A DNA stretch of 46,253 bases. Origin: Synergistaceae bacterium OttesenSCG-928-I11 (GTDB lineage: Bacteria; Synergistota; Synergistia; Synergistales; Synergistaceae). Where the stretch lies: assembly GCA_030266365.1 (NCBI GenBank), contig JAJDHV010000006.1, forward strand, positions 1 to 46,253. The letters are read 5' to 3'. Position 1 is the first letter of the stretch, and every line of letters begins with the position of its first letter. Shown here piece after piece: positions 27,689-35,657 of the stretch. The notes under the pieces are model-generated. The model ran no database searches and was not told where the DNA came from. It worked only from the letters and a program-made list of their open reading frames with translations. A program made the translations under genes and the position numbers.

Positions 27689-29023
27689 ATGATGACAGAT
27701 GCGAACAACATGCTCGACGCGAAAAATGCACACGAGCTGAACAAAAACTCCGGCCTCAAGGCGATCGGATCGTGGGCACTTGAGTATATCGTCACGATCA
27801 TATTCGTCCTCTTCGTCCTACTCGGCTTCGCGGTCTCCAAGGACGTCTCGCTGAACTACTTCTTCTCGGAGTTGAACAGCAGGGTGTTCCGGAACGCATT
27901 TCTGGTGCTGTCGCTGATCATCCCCGTTCTGGCCGGTCTCGGGCTCAACTTCGGGATTGTCATCGGGGCGATGTCCGGGCAGACGGCAGTCGCGATCGCT
28001 CGTTACTACGGGTTGGGCGGCGTGAGCGCGCTACTGCTTTGCAGCGTGATGTCGTTTTTCTTCGCCGGTTTGTGTGGATATTTTACGGGCAAGCTCTACA
28101 ACAAGACACGCGGACAGGAAATGATCGCGAGCCTGATCGTCGGATATTTCGCCAACGGAATCTATCAGTTCCTCTTCCTGTTCGTCGTTGGCGTCATCAT
28201 TAAAGTCCCCGCGACACACCCAATGATCAAGCCCGACGGCATCGGAATCAGAATGACCGTCGACCTCATGCCGGTCAATAAGGGCGGATTGAAGTACGCA
28301 CTCGACAACGTGTACAAAATTCCGTTCATGCACGCCCTGCTCATTTTGGCGCTCGCAATCCTGCTGGTGCTGGCGATCCGGTACTGGCAGAACATACGCA
28401 GAGGACATGCACATAAGAATCGCCCGATGACTTTTGCTTTCAACATCCTTATGTGCCTGGTAATCGCCGGTATTTCGGCTCACGCGATCATAACGAAGTC
28501 GAGCCTTATGATGATTCCCAAGGTTCCGGTGGTCACCGGACTTCTGATCATCGGCCTCTGTTTCTTTACCGAGTGGATCATGAAGACGAAGCTCGGGCAG
28601 GATTTTCGTTCGGTGGGACAGAGCCAGCACATTGCTGAGGTTTCGGGCATCAACGTCGACAGGACGAGAATCATCGCCACCATGATCTCCACCATCCTCG
28701 CGTCGTGGGGGCAGTTGATCTATCTTCAGAACATGGGCACCCTGAACACCTACAACGCGCACACGCAGATCGGGCTCTTCTCGGTCGCGGCACTGCTCGT
28801 GGGCGGGGCCTCCACGTCGAGGGCCAGCATCAAGAATGCCCTGTTCGGCACCATCCTCTTCAACGCGATGTTCATTATGTCGCCGGAAATTGGAAAATCG
28901 CTCTTTGGCCAACCGGCTTTGGGTGAGTATTTCAGGACGTTCATGGTCTACGGCGTCATCGGGCTCGCGTTGGGACTTTACGTCTGGAAGGCCAACAAGA
29001 AAAATAAAATCGTGATAGAGTGA
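27689..29023 (+). CDS. ABC transporter permease 2 (BPD_transp_2 type)
   Basis: A 444-aa inner-membrane subunit, longer than permease 1 because of an N-terminal cytoplasmic segment (~30 aa) and an insertion around residues 165-245 that includes a basic loop QNIRRGHAHKNRPM. Conserved features mirror permease 1: VLAGLGLNFGIVIGAMSGQTA in the first half and the GGASTSRASIKNALFGT coupling loop near the C-terminus, then IVIE at the end. The ATG at 27689 is preceded by GGGAAG; a second ATG follows directly. It is the last gene of the transporter operon. Confidence 0.9.
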   Translation: MMTDANNMLDAKNAHELNKNSGLKAIGSWALEYIVTIIFVLFVLLGFAVSKDVSLNYFFSELNSRVFRNAFLVLSLIIPVLAGLGLNFGIVIGAMSGQTAVAIARYYGLGGVSALLLCSVMSFFFAGLCGYFTGKLYNKTRGQEMIASLIVGYFANGIYQFLFLFVVGVIIKVPATHPMIKPDGIGIRMTVDLMPVNKGGLKYALDNVYKIPFMHALLILALAILLVLAIRYWQNIRRGHAHKNRPMTFAFNILMCLVIAGISAHAIITKSSLMMIPKVPVVTGLLIIGLCFFTEWIMKTKLGQDFRSVGQSQHIAEVSGINVDRTRIIATMISTILASWGQLIYLQNMGTLNTYNAHTQIGLFSVAALLVGGASTSRASIKNALFGTILFNAMFIMSPEIGKSLFGQPALGEYFRTFMVYGVIGLALGLYVWKANKKNKIVIE

Positions 29024-29080
29024 CACGAGTGAAAGAATTGAGGTCAGCGAGGCTTTCGCCCCCTCACTGGTGTGAACAGA

Positions 29081-29119
29081 GCCCGCAGCCGATTTTTTCA
29101 CGAAACGCGGGCGTTTTCT
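29081..29119 (+). terminator. Possible terminator of the transporter operon
   Basis: GCCCGC (29081-29086) pairs with GCGGGC (29107-29112) around a 20-nt loop and is followed by GTTTTCTTC. The stem is short and the loop long, so confidence is limited, but position after permease 2 and before the tRNA promoter fits. Confidence 0.4.
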
Positions 29120-29121
29120 TC

Positions 29122-29149
29122 TTGACAGGCGTAAAAAATATGCTAGGAT
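29122..29149 (+). promoter_or_regulatory. Promoter of tRNA-Asn
   Basis: Perfect TTGACA (29122-29127), 16-bp spacer, TAGGAT (29144-29149) with a TG extension (TGCTAGGAT). The start should fall near 29156, some 25 nt before the tRNA. Confidence 0.82.
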
Positions 29150-29181
29150 ACTTTCCGTTAGGCGTTTTCGCCTATCTGTAT

Positions 29182-29257
29182 TCCTCGGTGGCGCAATCGG
29201 CAGCGCGGGTGGCTGTTAACCACTAGGTTCGAGGTTCGAGTCCTCGCCGAGGAGCCA
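29182..29257 (+). tRNA. tRNA-Asn (anticodon GTT)
   Basis: A full cloverleaf with encoded CCA: acceptor TCCTCGG/CCGAGGA, D-arm around GGCGCAATCGGCAGCGC, anticodon stem GGTGG/CCACT with loop CTGTTAA (GTT at 29215-29217), T-arm CGAGG-TTCGAGT-CCTCG, discriminator G, and CCA at 29255-29257. It reads AAC and AAU. It has its own promoter and terminator. Confidence 0.96.
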
Positions 29258-29265
29258 GTCGACAC

Positions 29266-29298
29266 AAGCGGTGATCGGGTTGCCCGGTCACCGCTTTT
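29266..29298 (+). terminator. Terminator after tRNA-Asn
   Basis: Stem AAGCGGTGA/TCACCGCTT with an inner CGGG/CCCG extension and T4 at the 3' side. Its tail overlaps the -35 element of the following ileS promoter. Confidence 0.82.
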
Positions 29299-29299
29299 C

Positions 29300-29328
29300 T
29301 TGTCATCGTCACACGATGATGCTATCAT
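29300..29328 (+). promoter_or_regulatory. Promoter of ileS
   Basis: TTGTCA (29300-29305), 17-bp spacer, TATCAT (29323-29328) preceded by TG-C. The expected start near 29335 leaves only about 33 nt of leader before the ATG, too short for a T-box. Confidence 0.72.
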
Positions 29329-29367
29329 TGGCAATCGCAGAAGAGTTACAATATAGGAGGTCAGTTC

Positions 29368-32214
29368 ATGTCCGCAGACCAGTCAAAAAAATCGTCGAAT
29401 GACTACAAAAACACCCTGTTCCTCCCGCAGACCGATTTCCCGATGCGCGCGAATCTCGCAAAACGCGAACCCGGGTTCCTCGATTTCTGGGCGGAGAAGC
29501 AGGTCTATTCGAAGTTGGTCGCAGGCCGGCATGACCGTCCCGCGTTCGTACTTCACGACGGCCCCCCCTACGCGAATGCCAACATCCACATCGGGCACGC
29601 CCTCAATAAAATTCTCAAGGACATCATCGTCCGCTACAAGTGGGAGCGCGGATACTTCGCTCCCTACATTCCCGGCTTCGACACGCACGGGATGCCCATC
29701 GAGCACAAGGTTCTGAAGGACGCCGGCATCACCGTCGACACCATCAACCCCGTCGAACTGCGCAAGAAGTGCGAGGAGCACGCGCGCAAATACGTCAAGG
29801 TCCAGACGGACGAGTTCATACGCCTGGGCGTTATGGGCAACTGGGAAAAACCGTACATCACGCTGACCAGCGACTACGAGGCGGCGCAGATGGAGCTCTT
29901 CGCCGAGATGGTCGAGAACGACCTCGTCTACCGCGGGCGCAAGTCGATCTTCTGGTGCATCGACTGCGAGACGGCGCTGGCGGCGGCCGAGATCGAGTAC
30001 GAGGACGAGACCTCGCCCTCCATCTACGTCTCCTATCCCTTCCCCGAGGCAGCCGAAAAGTTCTCGCACCTGAAGGACATGGACGTGAACGTCATCATCT
30101 GGACGACGACGCCGTGGACGCTCCCCGCGTCGCTCGCAATCGCCATTCACCCCGAGTTCGATTATTCATTCTACGAGGCGAACGGCAAGGTTTACATGAT
30201 CGCGAGCGCGATGAAGGAGGAGGTCGAACGCGTCACGGGACTCACGTTCGGCTCGGAAATCATGCGCGTCAAGGGCAAGGCGCTCGAGTGCATGAAGGCG
30301 ATCCACCCCTTCTACGACAGGCGGATCATCGTGGTTCTGGCGGATTACGTCACGCTCGACAGCGGCACTGGCTGCGTCCACACGGCCCCGGGCCACGGCG
30401 TGGAGGACTTCGAGACCGGCGTCCGCTACGGACTGGACATCTACAACCCCGTCGACCCGAAGGGCTATTTTTATAAGGACACCGAACTCGTCGGCGCTCT
30501 TTCGCTCGAGGAGGCGGAGAAGGTCATCTTCAAGACGCTGACCGAGAACGGCAGGCTGATGGGCAAGGTGAAGCTGACGCACTCCTACCCGCACTGCTGG
30601 CGCTGCAAGAAGCCCGTCATCTTCCGCGCGACAGACCAGTGGTTCGTCTCCGTCTCGAAGTTCCGCGACCGCGCGATGGCGTGCATCGACAACGAGGTCG
30701 AGTGGATCCCGGCTTGGGGCAAGGACCGCATCTCAAACATGGTCCGGGACCGTTCCGACTGGTGCATCAGCCGCCAGCGTATTTGGGGCGTGCCCATTCC
30801 GGCATTCTACTGTAAGGACTGCGGGCAGGTCATCCTCACCGCCGACCGCATCCGCTCCGTTGCAAAGAAGGTCAAGGATAAGGGCAGCAACTACTGGTGG
30901 GAGGCGACGCCGGAGGAACTCCTGGGCGACGACAACCTCGCCATCTGCCCTGCCTGCGGATCTCACAACATCGAAAAGGAAAAGGACATCATGGACGTCT
31001 GGTTCGACTCCGGATGCAGCCACAAGGCCGTGCTCGAGAACAGCGAGAAGTGGCCCGAACTGCACGCCCCCTGCGAACTATACCTCGAGGGGAGCGACCA
31101 GCACAGAGGCTGGTTCCAGTCGTCGCTCCTGACCTCGGTCGCGACGAGGGACCGCGCGCCTTACAAAAGGGTATTGACACACGGCTTCACCATCGACGAG
31201 AAGGGACGCAAGATGTCCAAGTCGATGGGCAACGCCATCTCCCCACAGGAGGTCGTCGAAAAATACGGCGCGGACATCCTGCGTATGTGGGTCGCCTCGA
31301 CCGATTACCGGGGCGATGTCAGTATCTCGCAGACGATCATTGCAAACCTCTCCGAGTCGTACCGCAGAATCCGCAACACCGCGCGCTTCCTGCTGGCGAA
31401 CCTGAGCGGCTTCGACCCCGCACGCGACGTCGTCCCGCACGAAAAGCTGACGCAGATCGACCAGTACGTGCTGCTCAAGCTGGCGCGCCTCGTCGAACGC
31501 AATACGACGAGCTTCGACGAGTACGAGTTCCATCTGCCGATGTCGAAAATTCATCAATTCTGCGACAACGAGCTGTCGTCGTTCTACATCGACATCTCCA
31601 AGGACAAACTCTACGCGGATCGGGCGGACGCGCACGAACGCCGTTGCGCCCGCTCCGTCATGTGGGAGGTCTTGAACACGCTCGTCCGCATGATCGCACC
31701 GGTGCTCTCCTTCACGGCGGAGGAGATCTGGCAGGAGATGCGGAAGATGGACGCCTCCCGTCCCGAGAGCGTCCACTACGCCGCCTGGCCCGAACCGGAC
31801 GCGAGCGGCCTAGACGACGCCGTCCTGGCCCGCTGGGACAAGGTGCTCGAAGCACGGGGCGCCGTGAGCCGTGCGCTCGAAATCGCCCGCTCGCAGGGCA
31901 TCATCGGACACGCGCTCGACGCATCCGTCTGGATGATGCCGGGTGAGCATTACGAGGACCTCGGCACGCATCTGACCGGTGCGGATTGGGAGACGATCTC
32001 GATCGTCTCAAAATTCGCCGTTGTGGATGCGGAACAGTCTGCCGACATCGTCCACACGGACGAGACGACCGGCATCGTCGTCGGCGTCTCCAAAAACCCC
32101 GACCCCAAGTGCCCGCGCTGCTGGAAACATCGCCCGGAAGTCGCACCGGAGGGCGAACACGAGGTCTGCGATCGCTGTGCCGAAGTCCTTCGGACGCTTC
32201 CCAAACCCGAATAG
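29368..32214 (+). CDS. ileS: Isoleucyl-tRNA synthetase
   Basis: A class Ia aminoacyl-tRNA synthetase (948 aa) that charges tRNA-Ile and edits valine. Class signatures: PYANANIHIGHALNK with HIGH at 74-77 and KMSKS at 615-619 (GRKMSKSMGNAISP). The CP1 editing domain lies between them (VIIWTTTPWTLPASLAIAIHP, GTGCVHTAPGHG). A C-terminal zinc-binding domain shows CPRC and CDRC, as in bacterial-type IleRS. The ATG at 29368 has AGGAGG about 7 nt upstream. It has a promoter just after the tRNA-Asn terminator. Length is normal. The downstream pseudouridine synthase may be co-transcribed. Confidence 0.98.
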   Translation: MSADQSKKSSNDYKNTLFLPQTDFPMRANLAKREPGFLDFWAEKQVYSKLVAGRHDRPAFVLHDGPPYANANIHIGHALNKILKDIIVRYKWERGYFAPYIPGFDTHGMPIEHKVLKDAGITVDTINPVELRKKCEEHARKYVKVQTDEFIRLGVMGNWEKPYITLTSDYEAAQMELFAEMVENDLVYRGRKSIFWCIDCETALAAAEIEYEDETSPSIYVSYPFPEAAEKFSHLKDMDVNVIIWTTTPWTLPASLAIAIHPEFDYSFYEANGKVYMIASAMKEEVERVTGLTFGSEIMRVKGKALECMKAIHPFYDRRIIVVLADYVTLDSGTGCVHTAPGHGVEDFETGVRYGLDIYNPVDPKGYFYKDTELVGALSLEEAEKVIFKTLTENGRLMGKVKLTHSYPHCWRCKKPVIFRATDQWFVSVSKFRDRAMACIDNEVEWIPAWGKDRISNMVRDRSDWCISRQRIWGVPIPAFYCKDCGQVILTADRIRSVAKKVKDKGSNYWWEATPEELLGDDNLAICPACGSHNIEKEKDIMDVWFDSGCSHKAVLENSEKWPELHAPCELYLEGSDQHRGWFQSSLLTSVATRDRAPYKRVLTHGFTIDEKGRKMSKSMGNAISPQEVVEKYGADILRMWVASTDYRGDVSISQTIIANLSESYRRIRNTARFLLANLSGFDPARDVVPHEKLTQIDQYVLLKLARLVERNTTSFDEYEFHLPMSKIHQFCDNELSSFYIDISKDKLYADRADAHERRCARSVMWEVLNTLVRMIAPVLSFTAEEIWQEMRKMDASRPESVHYAAWPEPDASGLDDAVLARWDKVLEARGAVSRALEIARSQGIIGHALDASVWMMPGEHYEDLGTHLTGADWETISIVSKFAVVDAEQSADIVHTDETTGIVVGVSKNPDPKCPRCWKHRPEVAPEGEHEVCDRCAEVLRTLPKPE

Positions 32215-33205
32215 CACATACGAAGAAAAAAAAGTCGAGGCAGAGGCGAACACCGCCCCTGCCTCGACTTTATATGTTCTGGAGGTCTCCCCCGACCTCG
32301 CCGCGCACCGTCTCGACTTCGCCGTTTCACGCACACTCGGTATCAGTCGAAACTACTCGCAGTATCTCATACGAAACAGCCACGTCCGTTCGTGCACGGG
32401 CAGACGCGTCAAACCGTCCATCAAGCTGGAATCCGGCGAGACGTTCGAGATCGACATCCCGCCGCCGGAAAAGCTCGACCTCGAACCGGAGGACGTCGCC
32501 TTCGGCGTCGTCTATGCCGACGAGGACGTCATCGTCGTCGACAAACCCGCGGGGCTCGTTGTGCATCCAGCACCGGGGCATTGGCGGGGCACGCTCGTCC
32601 ACGGTCTCCTCTATCGATTTCCGGAACTCGGCAACCTGAACGGCGTCGAGCGCCCCGGTATCGTCCATCGCCTCGACGCGACGACGTCGGGCCTCATGGT
32701 CGTCGCGCGCAATGGCCTCGCGCAGGAAAAATTGTGGAGCGACTTCAAATCGCGGCGCGTCGAAAAAACCTACCTTGCCCTCTGCCACGGCACGCCGAAA
32801 AAAAATGCCGCCCGCATCGACATGCCGATCGCGCGAGACCCCATCCACCGTCAACGCATGGCGGTCGTGGAAGATGGACGCGAGGCCATGACGGACTATA
32901 CGGTGTTATGGAATCTGTCCGGCCAAGACAGCCGGGGGAAATTTTCGTTCGTCCGCTGCGAATTGCACACCGGCCGCACGCACCAGATCCGCGTACATAT
33001 GCGGGCGATCGGCTGCCCGCTCGTCGGCGACGCACTCTATGCGCCGTCGAACGAATCGCCGTTCGATCCGCCTCGCGTCTTCCTGCACGCGTGGAAATTG
33101 TCCTTCCGCCACCCGAGGGACGGAAGGGTTTTCGGCTTCCGAAGCGCGATGCCCCCCGAGCTGACTGCCGTCCTCCGCGACCTGCGCCACCCAGGTCGCG
33201 TCTGA
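32177..33205 (+). CDS. RluA-family 23S rRNA pseudouridine synthase (start unclear)
   Basis: An rRNA pseudouridine synthase of the RluA/RluC/RluD type. An S4 RNA-binding domain begins at HRLDFAVSRTLGISRNYSQY, with linker KPSIKLESGETFEIDIP; the catalytic core has VVDKPAGLVVHPAPGH, the catalytic Asp in GIVHRLDATTSGLMVVARN, and ELHTGRTHQIRVHM. No in-frame ATG, GTG or TTG exists close to the S4 domain; the GTG at 32177 is the nearest standard start, inside ileS, and would add about 35 unlikely residues encoded by a hairpin region. An ATG at 32274 is out of frame across a C5 tract. Either translation starts unconventionally, or a base is missing in the sequence. The catalytic assignment is firm; the N-terminus is not. 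Confidence 0.85.
   Translation: MPKSFGRFPNPNSTYEEKKVEAEANTAPASTLYVLEVSPDLAAHRLDFAVSRTLGISRNYSQYLIRNSHVRSCTGRRVKPSIKLESGETFEIDIPPPEKLDLEPEDVAFGVVYADEDVIVVDKPAGLVVHPAPGHWRGTLVHGLLYRFPELGNLNGVERPGIVHRLDATTSGLMVVARNGLAQEKLWSDFKSRRVEKTYLALCHGTPKKNAARIDMPIARDPIHRQRMAVVEDGREAMTDYTVLWNLSGQDSRGKFSFVRCELHTGRTHQIRVHMRAIGCPLVGDALYAPSNESPFDPPRVFLHAWKLSFRHPRDGRVFGFRSAMPPELTAVLRDLRHPGRV
32231..32271. terminator. Hairpin after ileS
   Basis: A 13-bp perfect stem (32231-32243 with 32259-32271) plus an inner GGCG/CGCC extension lies 16 nt after the ileS stop. A-rich sequence precedes and a weak TTTATAT follows, so it may be the ileS terminator. It sits in the presumed N-terminal region of the pseudouridine synthase frame. 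Confidence 0.55.
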
Positions 33206-33291
33206 TCCGACCCGTTCATCGACGTTCAACCGGCAACGCGCTCTTACGGAGCAATTTTTGTAATGCCATTCATCAAAAAAACAACTCGCCC

Positions 33292-33318
33292 CACAAATTT
33301 GTGCGGATATTATATAAT
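33292..33318 (+). promoter_or_regulatory. Palindrome plus -10 upstream of kinase leader ORF
   Basis: CACAAATTTGTG (33292-33303) is a perfect 12-bp palindrome ending 9 bp before TATAAT (33313-33318). The palindrome overlaps the -35 position, where no good hexamer exists, so it may be an operator for an activator or repressor. Confidence 0.45.
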
Positions 33319-33359
33319 TGACCTGCGGACATAAATTATTTTTATTGTGGGGGATTGCC

Positions 33360-33437
33360 ATGACATACGTAACCGATTCGATCCGCGATCTTCACGACAG
33401 AAAAAGAGAGGCGGGAGCGCGCCACAGCACTGCATGA
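33360..33437 (+). CDS. Short leader ORF (25 aa) coupled to hybrid kinase
   Basis: A 25-codon frame, MTYVTDSIRDLHDRKREAG followed by ARHSTA, has a strong ribosome site (GTGGGGGATT, 5-8 nt before its ATG). Its TGA overlaps the ATG of the kinase (ATGA at 33434-33437). The kinase ATG itself has no adequate site, so kinase translation probably depends on re-initiation after this leader. The peptide has no hydrophobic stretch and no run of one amino acid that would mark an attenuation peptide. No database family can be claimed. It could alternatively be a frame-shifted remnant of a longer kinase N-terminus. Confidence 0.5.
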   Translation: MTYVTDSIRDLHDRKREAGARHSTA

Positions 33438-35650
33438 AAAGCATCCGGGTCAAACTCATCCTCCCTTTTTTGCTGGGCACGCTCCTCCTCGCCATTCTGC
33501 TTTCGTGGTACACGTACGACTCCACGACGCAGTCGATGCAGGGGGCCGCGATCACGATCGCAGAGGCAAAAACGGACCAGGTCGCGTCATCCATGGCCTT
33601 GCTCTTTCGCTCTCTCTCGTCGACGATCCAAAACGTCGTCGTCGATCCACATGTCGTGTCGTTTTTTTCCGTCGAGGACGAACACGCGACCAGCGACCAC
33701 GCAGCCGGAGAATGGATGGAAATTCTGGCCCAAGGCAACGACTATTACCGGGACATCTACCTGGTCGACGCGTCGGGCAACTGCCTCGCCTCGAACAACC
33801 GCGATCTGATCGGAAGGAATTTTCGATACGAGCCGTTCGTCATCAACGCGCTGGAGGGCATGTTCACGCTCGAGGGGTTCGCCGTCGACCGGGACACGAA
33901 AAGGCTGGCGGTCGTCGTCGCGGGCCCCGTCGACGCGAATAACGAAGTCGCGGGCGCGATGATCATCACTTGCCACCTTCCGCAAATCGCCACGGACGAG
34001 GAAGCGGACGAGATGATCTTTACGGCGCTCCTCCGACCGGACGGCCTCTTTGCCCTGCACAGGGACGAAACGGTCATGGGCAACGAGGAGACGGCGAACC
34101 CGGCGCTCTACCGCGACCTCCAATCCGTCGGTCGGGAGGGCGGCCCCGTGGGCTATCGCATGCAGGGACGCGAGTACGTCGGCTACGCGAAGCTCGAACC
34201 ATTCAGCCGCTGGCTGATCGTCTCGAGCGGCTCCGAGAACGACGTCTTCCACTCCGCGAGAAAAGTGCGCGTCACCGTGCTCGGCATCAGCATGGCCGTG
34301 CTCGTCCTTGTCTCGCTGATCGTCATACGTTTCGCGAACGGCATCCTGGACACCCTCCTCTCCCTCATCGACTACGCGAAGCGCGTGTCGGAGGGCGACG
34401 TCGACCTGAAGCTGCAGGCAACGACGAGAGGCGACGAGCTCGGAGTCCTGCACAATTCGCTCGAGCGTCTCGTGAATACCCTCCAGACCATGATTTTCAA
34501 GACGCAGGAGGTCAGCAGGATGAAGGGCGAATTTCTGGCGAACATGAGCCACGAGATCCGCACGCCGATCAACGCCGTCATGGGCATGGCACACCTGGCG
34601 CTCCGCGACACCGAGATGGACGGCAAACAGCGCAACTACCTCGAAAACATCCAAACCGCCGCCCGCTCGCTCCTGGGTGTCATCAACGACATTCTGGACA
34701 TCTCGAAGATCGAGGCGGGCAAGCTCGCCCTCGAGCAGGTCTCGTTCAGCATCCGGCGGTTGTTGCGCGACACGCAGACGATTCACAAGATCAACGCGGA
34801 TGCGAAATCCCTCTCCTTCGAGGTGGACATCGCACCGGAAGTTCCCGACGAGTTGACCGGCGACCCGCTGCGGCTCGGGCAGATCCTGAACAACATCATC
34901 TCGAACGCCGTCAAGTTCACCCAGCAGGGCGGCATCTCGATCCGCTGTCGACTGCACGAGCGCGAAGGCAACCTCGCCCACGTCGAAATCGACGTCTCGG
35001 ACACGGGCATCGGGATCAGCAGCGAGAGCATGGACAAGCTCTTCCAACCCTTCACACAGGCGGACGCCTCGATCACGAGGCAGTTCGGCGGCACCGGCCT
35101 CGGCCTCGCCATCAGCAAGTCGCTTCTGGAACTGATGGGCGGCTCGCTCGGCATCGTCAGCGAGCCGGGAAGGGGCAGCACCTTCACGATGAAGCTGCCG
35201 CTCTGGCTATCCGAAACGGAATCCCAAGAGAGCGAGGCGGGGGCGCCGAGCGTGGACGACTTTGCCCGCCTCGAGCTTCGGGGCCGCGTCGTCCTCATCG
35301 TCGAGGACAACCTGATCAACCAGACGATCCTCGAGGAGCTGATCGCGCCGAGCTCGGCGACAATCCTGCTCGCCGACAACGGCCAGGAGGCGCTCGATGT
35401 CGTGAAATCCAAACACGTCGACCTCGTCTTCATGGACATGCAAATGCCCGTCATGGGCGGGTTGCAGGCGACGAAGGAAATTCGGCAGATACTCGGCATG
35501 GAGGACCTCCCCATCGTGGCCGTCACTGCCAACGCGATGCAGGAGGAACGGGAGCACGCATTTGCGAGCGGCATGAACGATTACATCACGAAACCGATCG
35601 AGATCCGCCAGCTCTACGACATGTTGAAAAAGTGGCTGAAAAAAGACTGA
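33434..35650 (+). CDS. Membrane hybrid sensor histidine kinase (dCACHE-like, HAMP, REC)
   Basis: A 738-aa inner-membrane kinase. TM1 at about 8-28 (VKLILPFLLGTLLLAILLSW), an extracytoplasmic domain (~30-275) with CACHE-like features (YYRDIYLVDASGNCLASN, IGRNFRYEPFVINAL), TM2 around 285-305, then HAMP (ANGILDTLLSLIDYAKRVSEGD). HisKA has phospho-His H373 in ANMSHEIRTPINAVMG; HATPase_c has NAVKFT, DTGIGIS and GTGLGLAIS; the C-terminal REC has D668 in FMDMQMP and K in ITKPI. No HPt is present, so phosphate probably passes to a partner protein elsewhere (for example the HPt of the 792-aa kinase; inference). The start is coupled to the leader ORF. Ligand unknown; CACHE domains often bind amino acids or small acids. 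Confidence 0.93.
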   Translation: MKSIRVKLILPFLLGTLLLAILLSWYTYDSTTQSMQGAAITIAEAKTDQVASSMALLFRSLSSTIQNVVVDPHVVSFFSVEDEHATSDHAAGEWMEILAQGNDYYRDIYLVDASGNCLASNNRDLIGRNFRYEPFVINALEGMFTLEGFAVDRDTKRLAVVVAGPVDANNEVAGAMIITCHLPQIATDEEADEMIFTALLRPDGLFALHRDETVMGNEETANPALYRDLQSVGREGGPVGYRMQGREYVGYAKLEPFSRWLIVSSGSENDVFHSARKVRVTVLGISMAVLVLVSLIVIRFANGILDTLLSLIDYAKRVSEGDVDLKLQATTRGDELGVLHNSLERLVNTLQTMIFKTQEVSRMKGEFLANMSHEIRTPINAVMGMAHLALRDTEMDGKQRNYLENIQTAARSLLGVINDILDISKIEAGKLALEQVSFSIRRLLRDTQTIHKINADAKSLSFEVDIAPEVPDELTGDPLRLGQILNNIISNAVKFTQQGGISIRCRLHEREGNLAHVEIDVSDTGIGISSESMDKLFQPFTQADASITRQFGGTGLGLAISKSLLELMGGSLGIVSEPGRGSTFTMKLPLWLSETESQESEAGAPSVDDFARLELRGRVVLIVEDNLINQTILEELIAPSSATILLADNGQEALDVVKSKHVDLVFMDMQMPVMGGLQATKEIRQILGMEDLPIVAVTANAMQEEREHAFASGMNDYITKPIEIRQLYDMLKKWLKKD

Positions 35651-35657
35651 GCGCGGG

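Noticed and set aside
29306-29367. T-box riboswitch upstream of ileS
   Set aside because: The promoter leaves a leader of only about 33 nt, and no T-box or specifier hairpin is seen.
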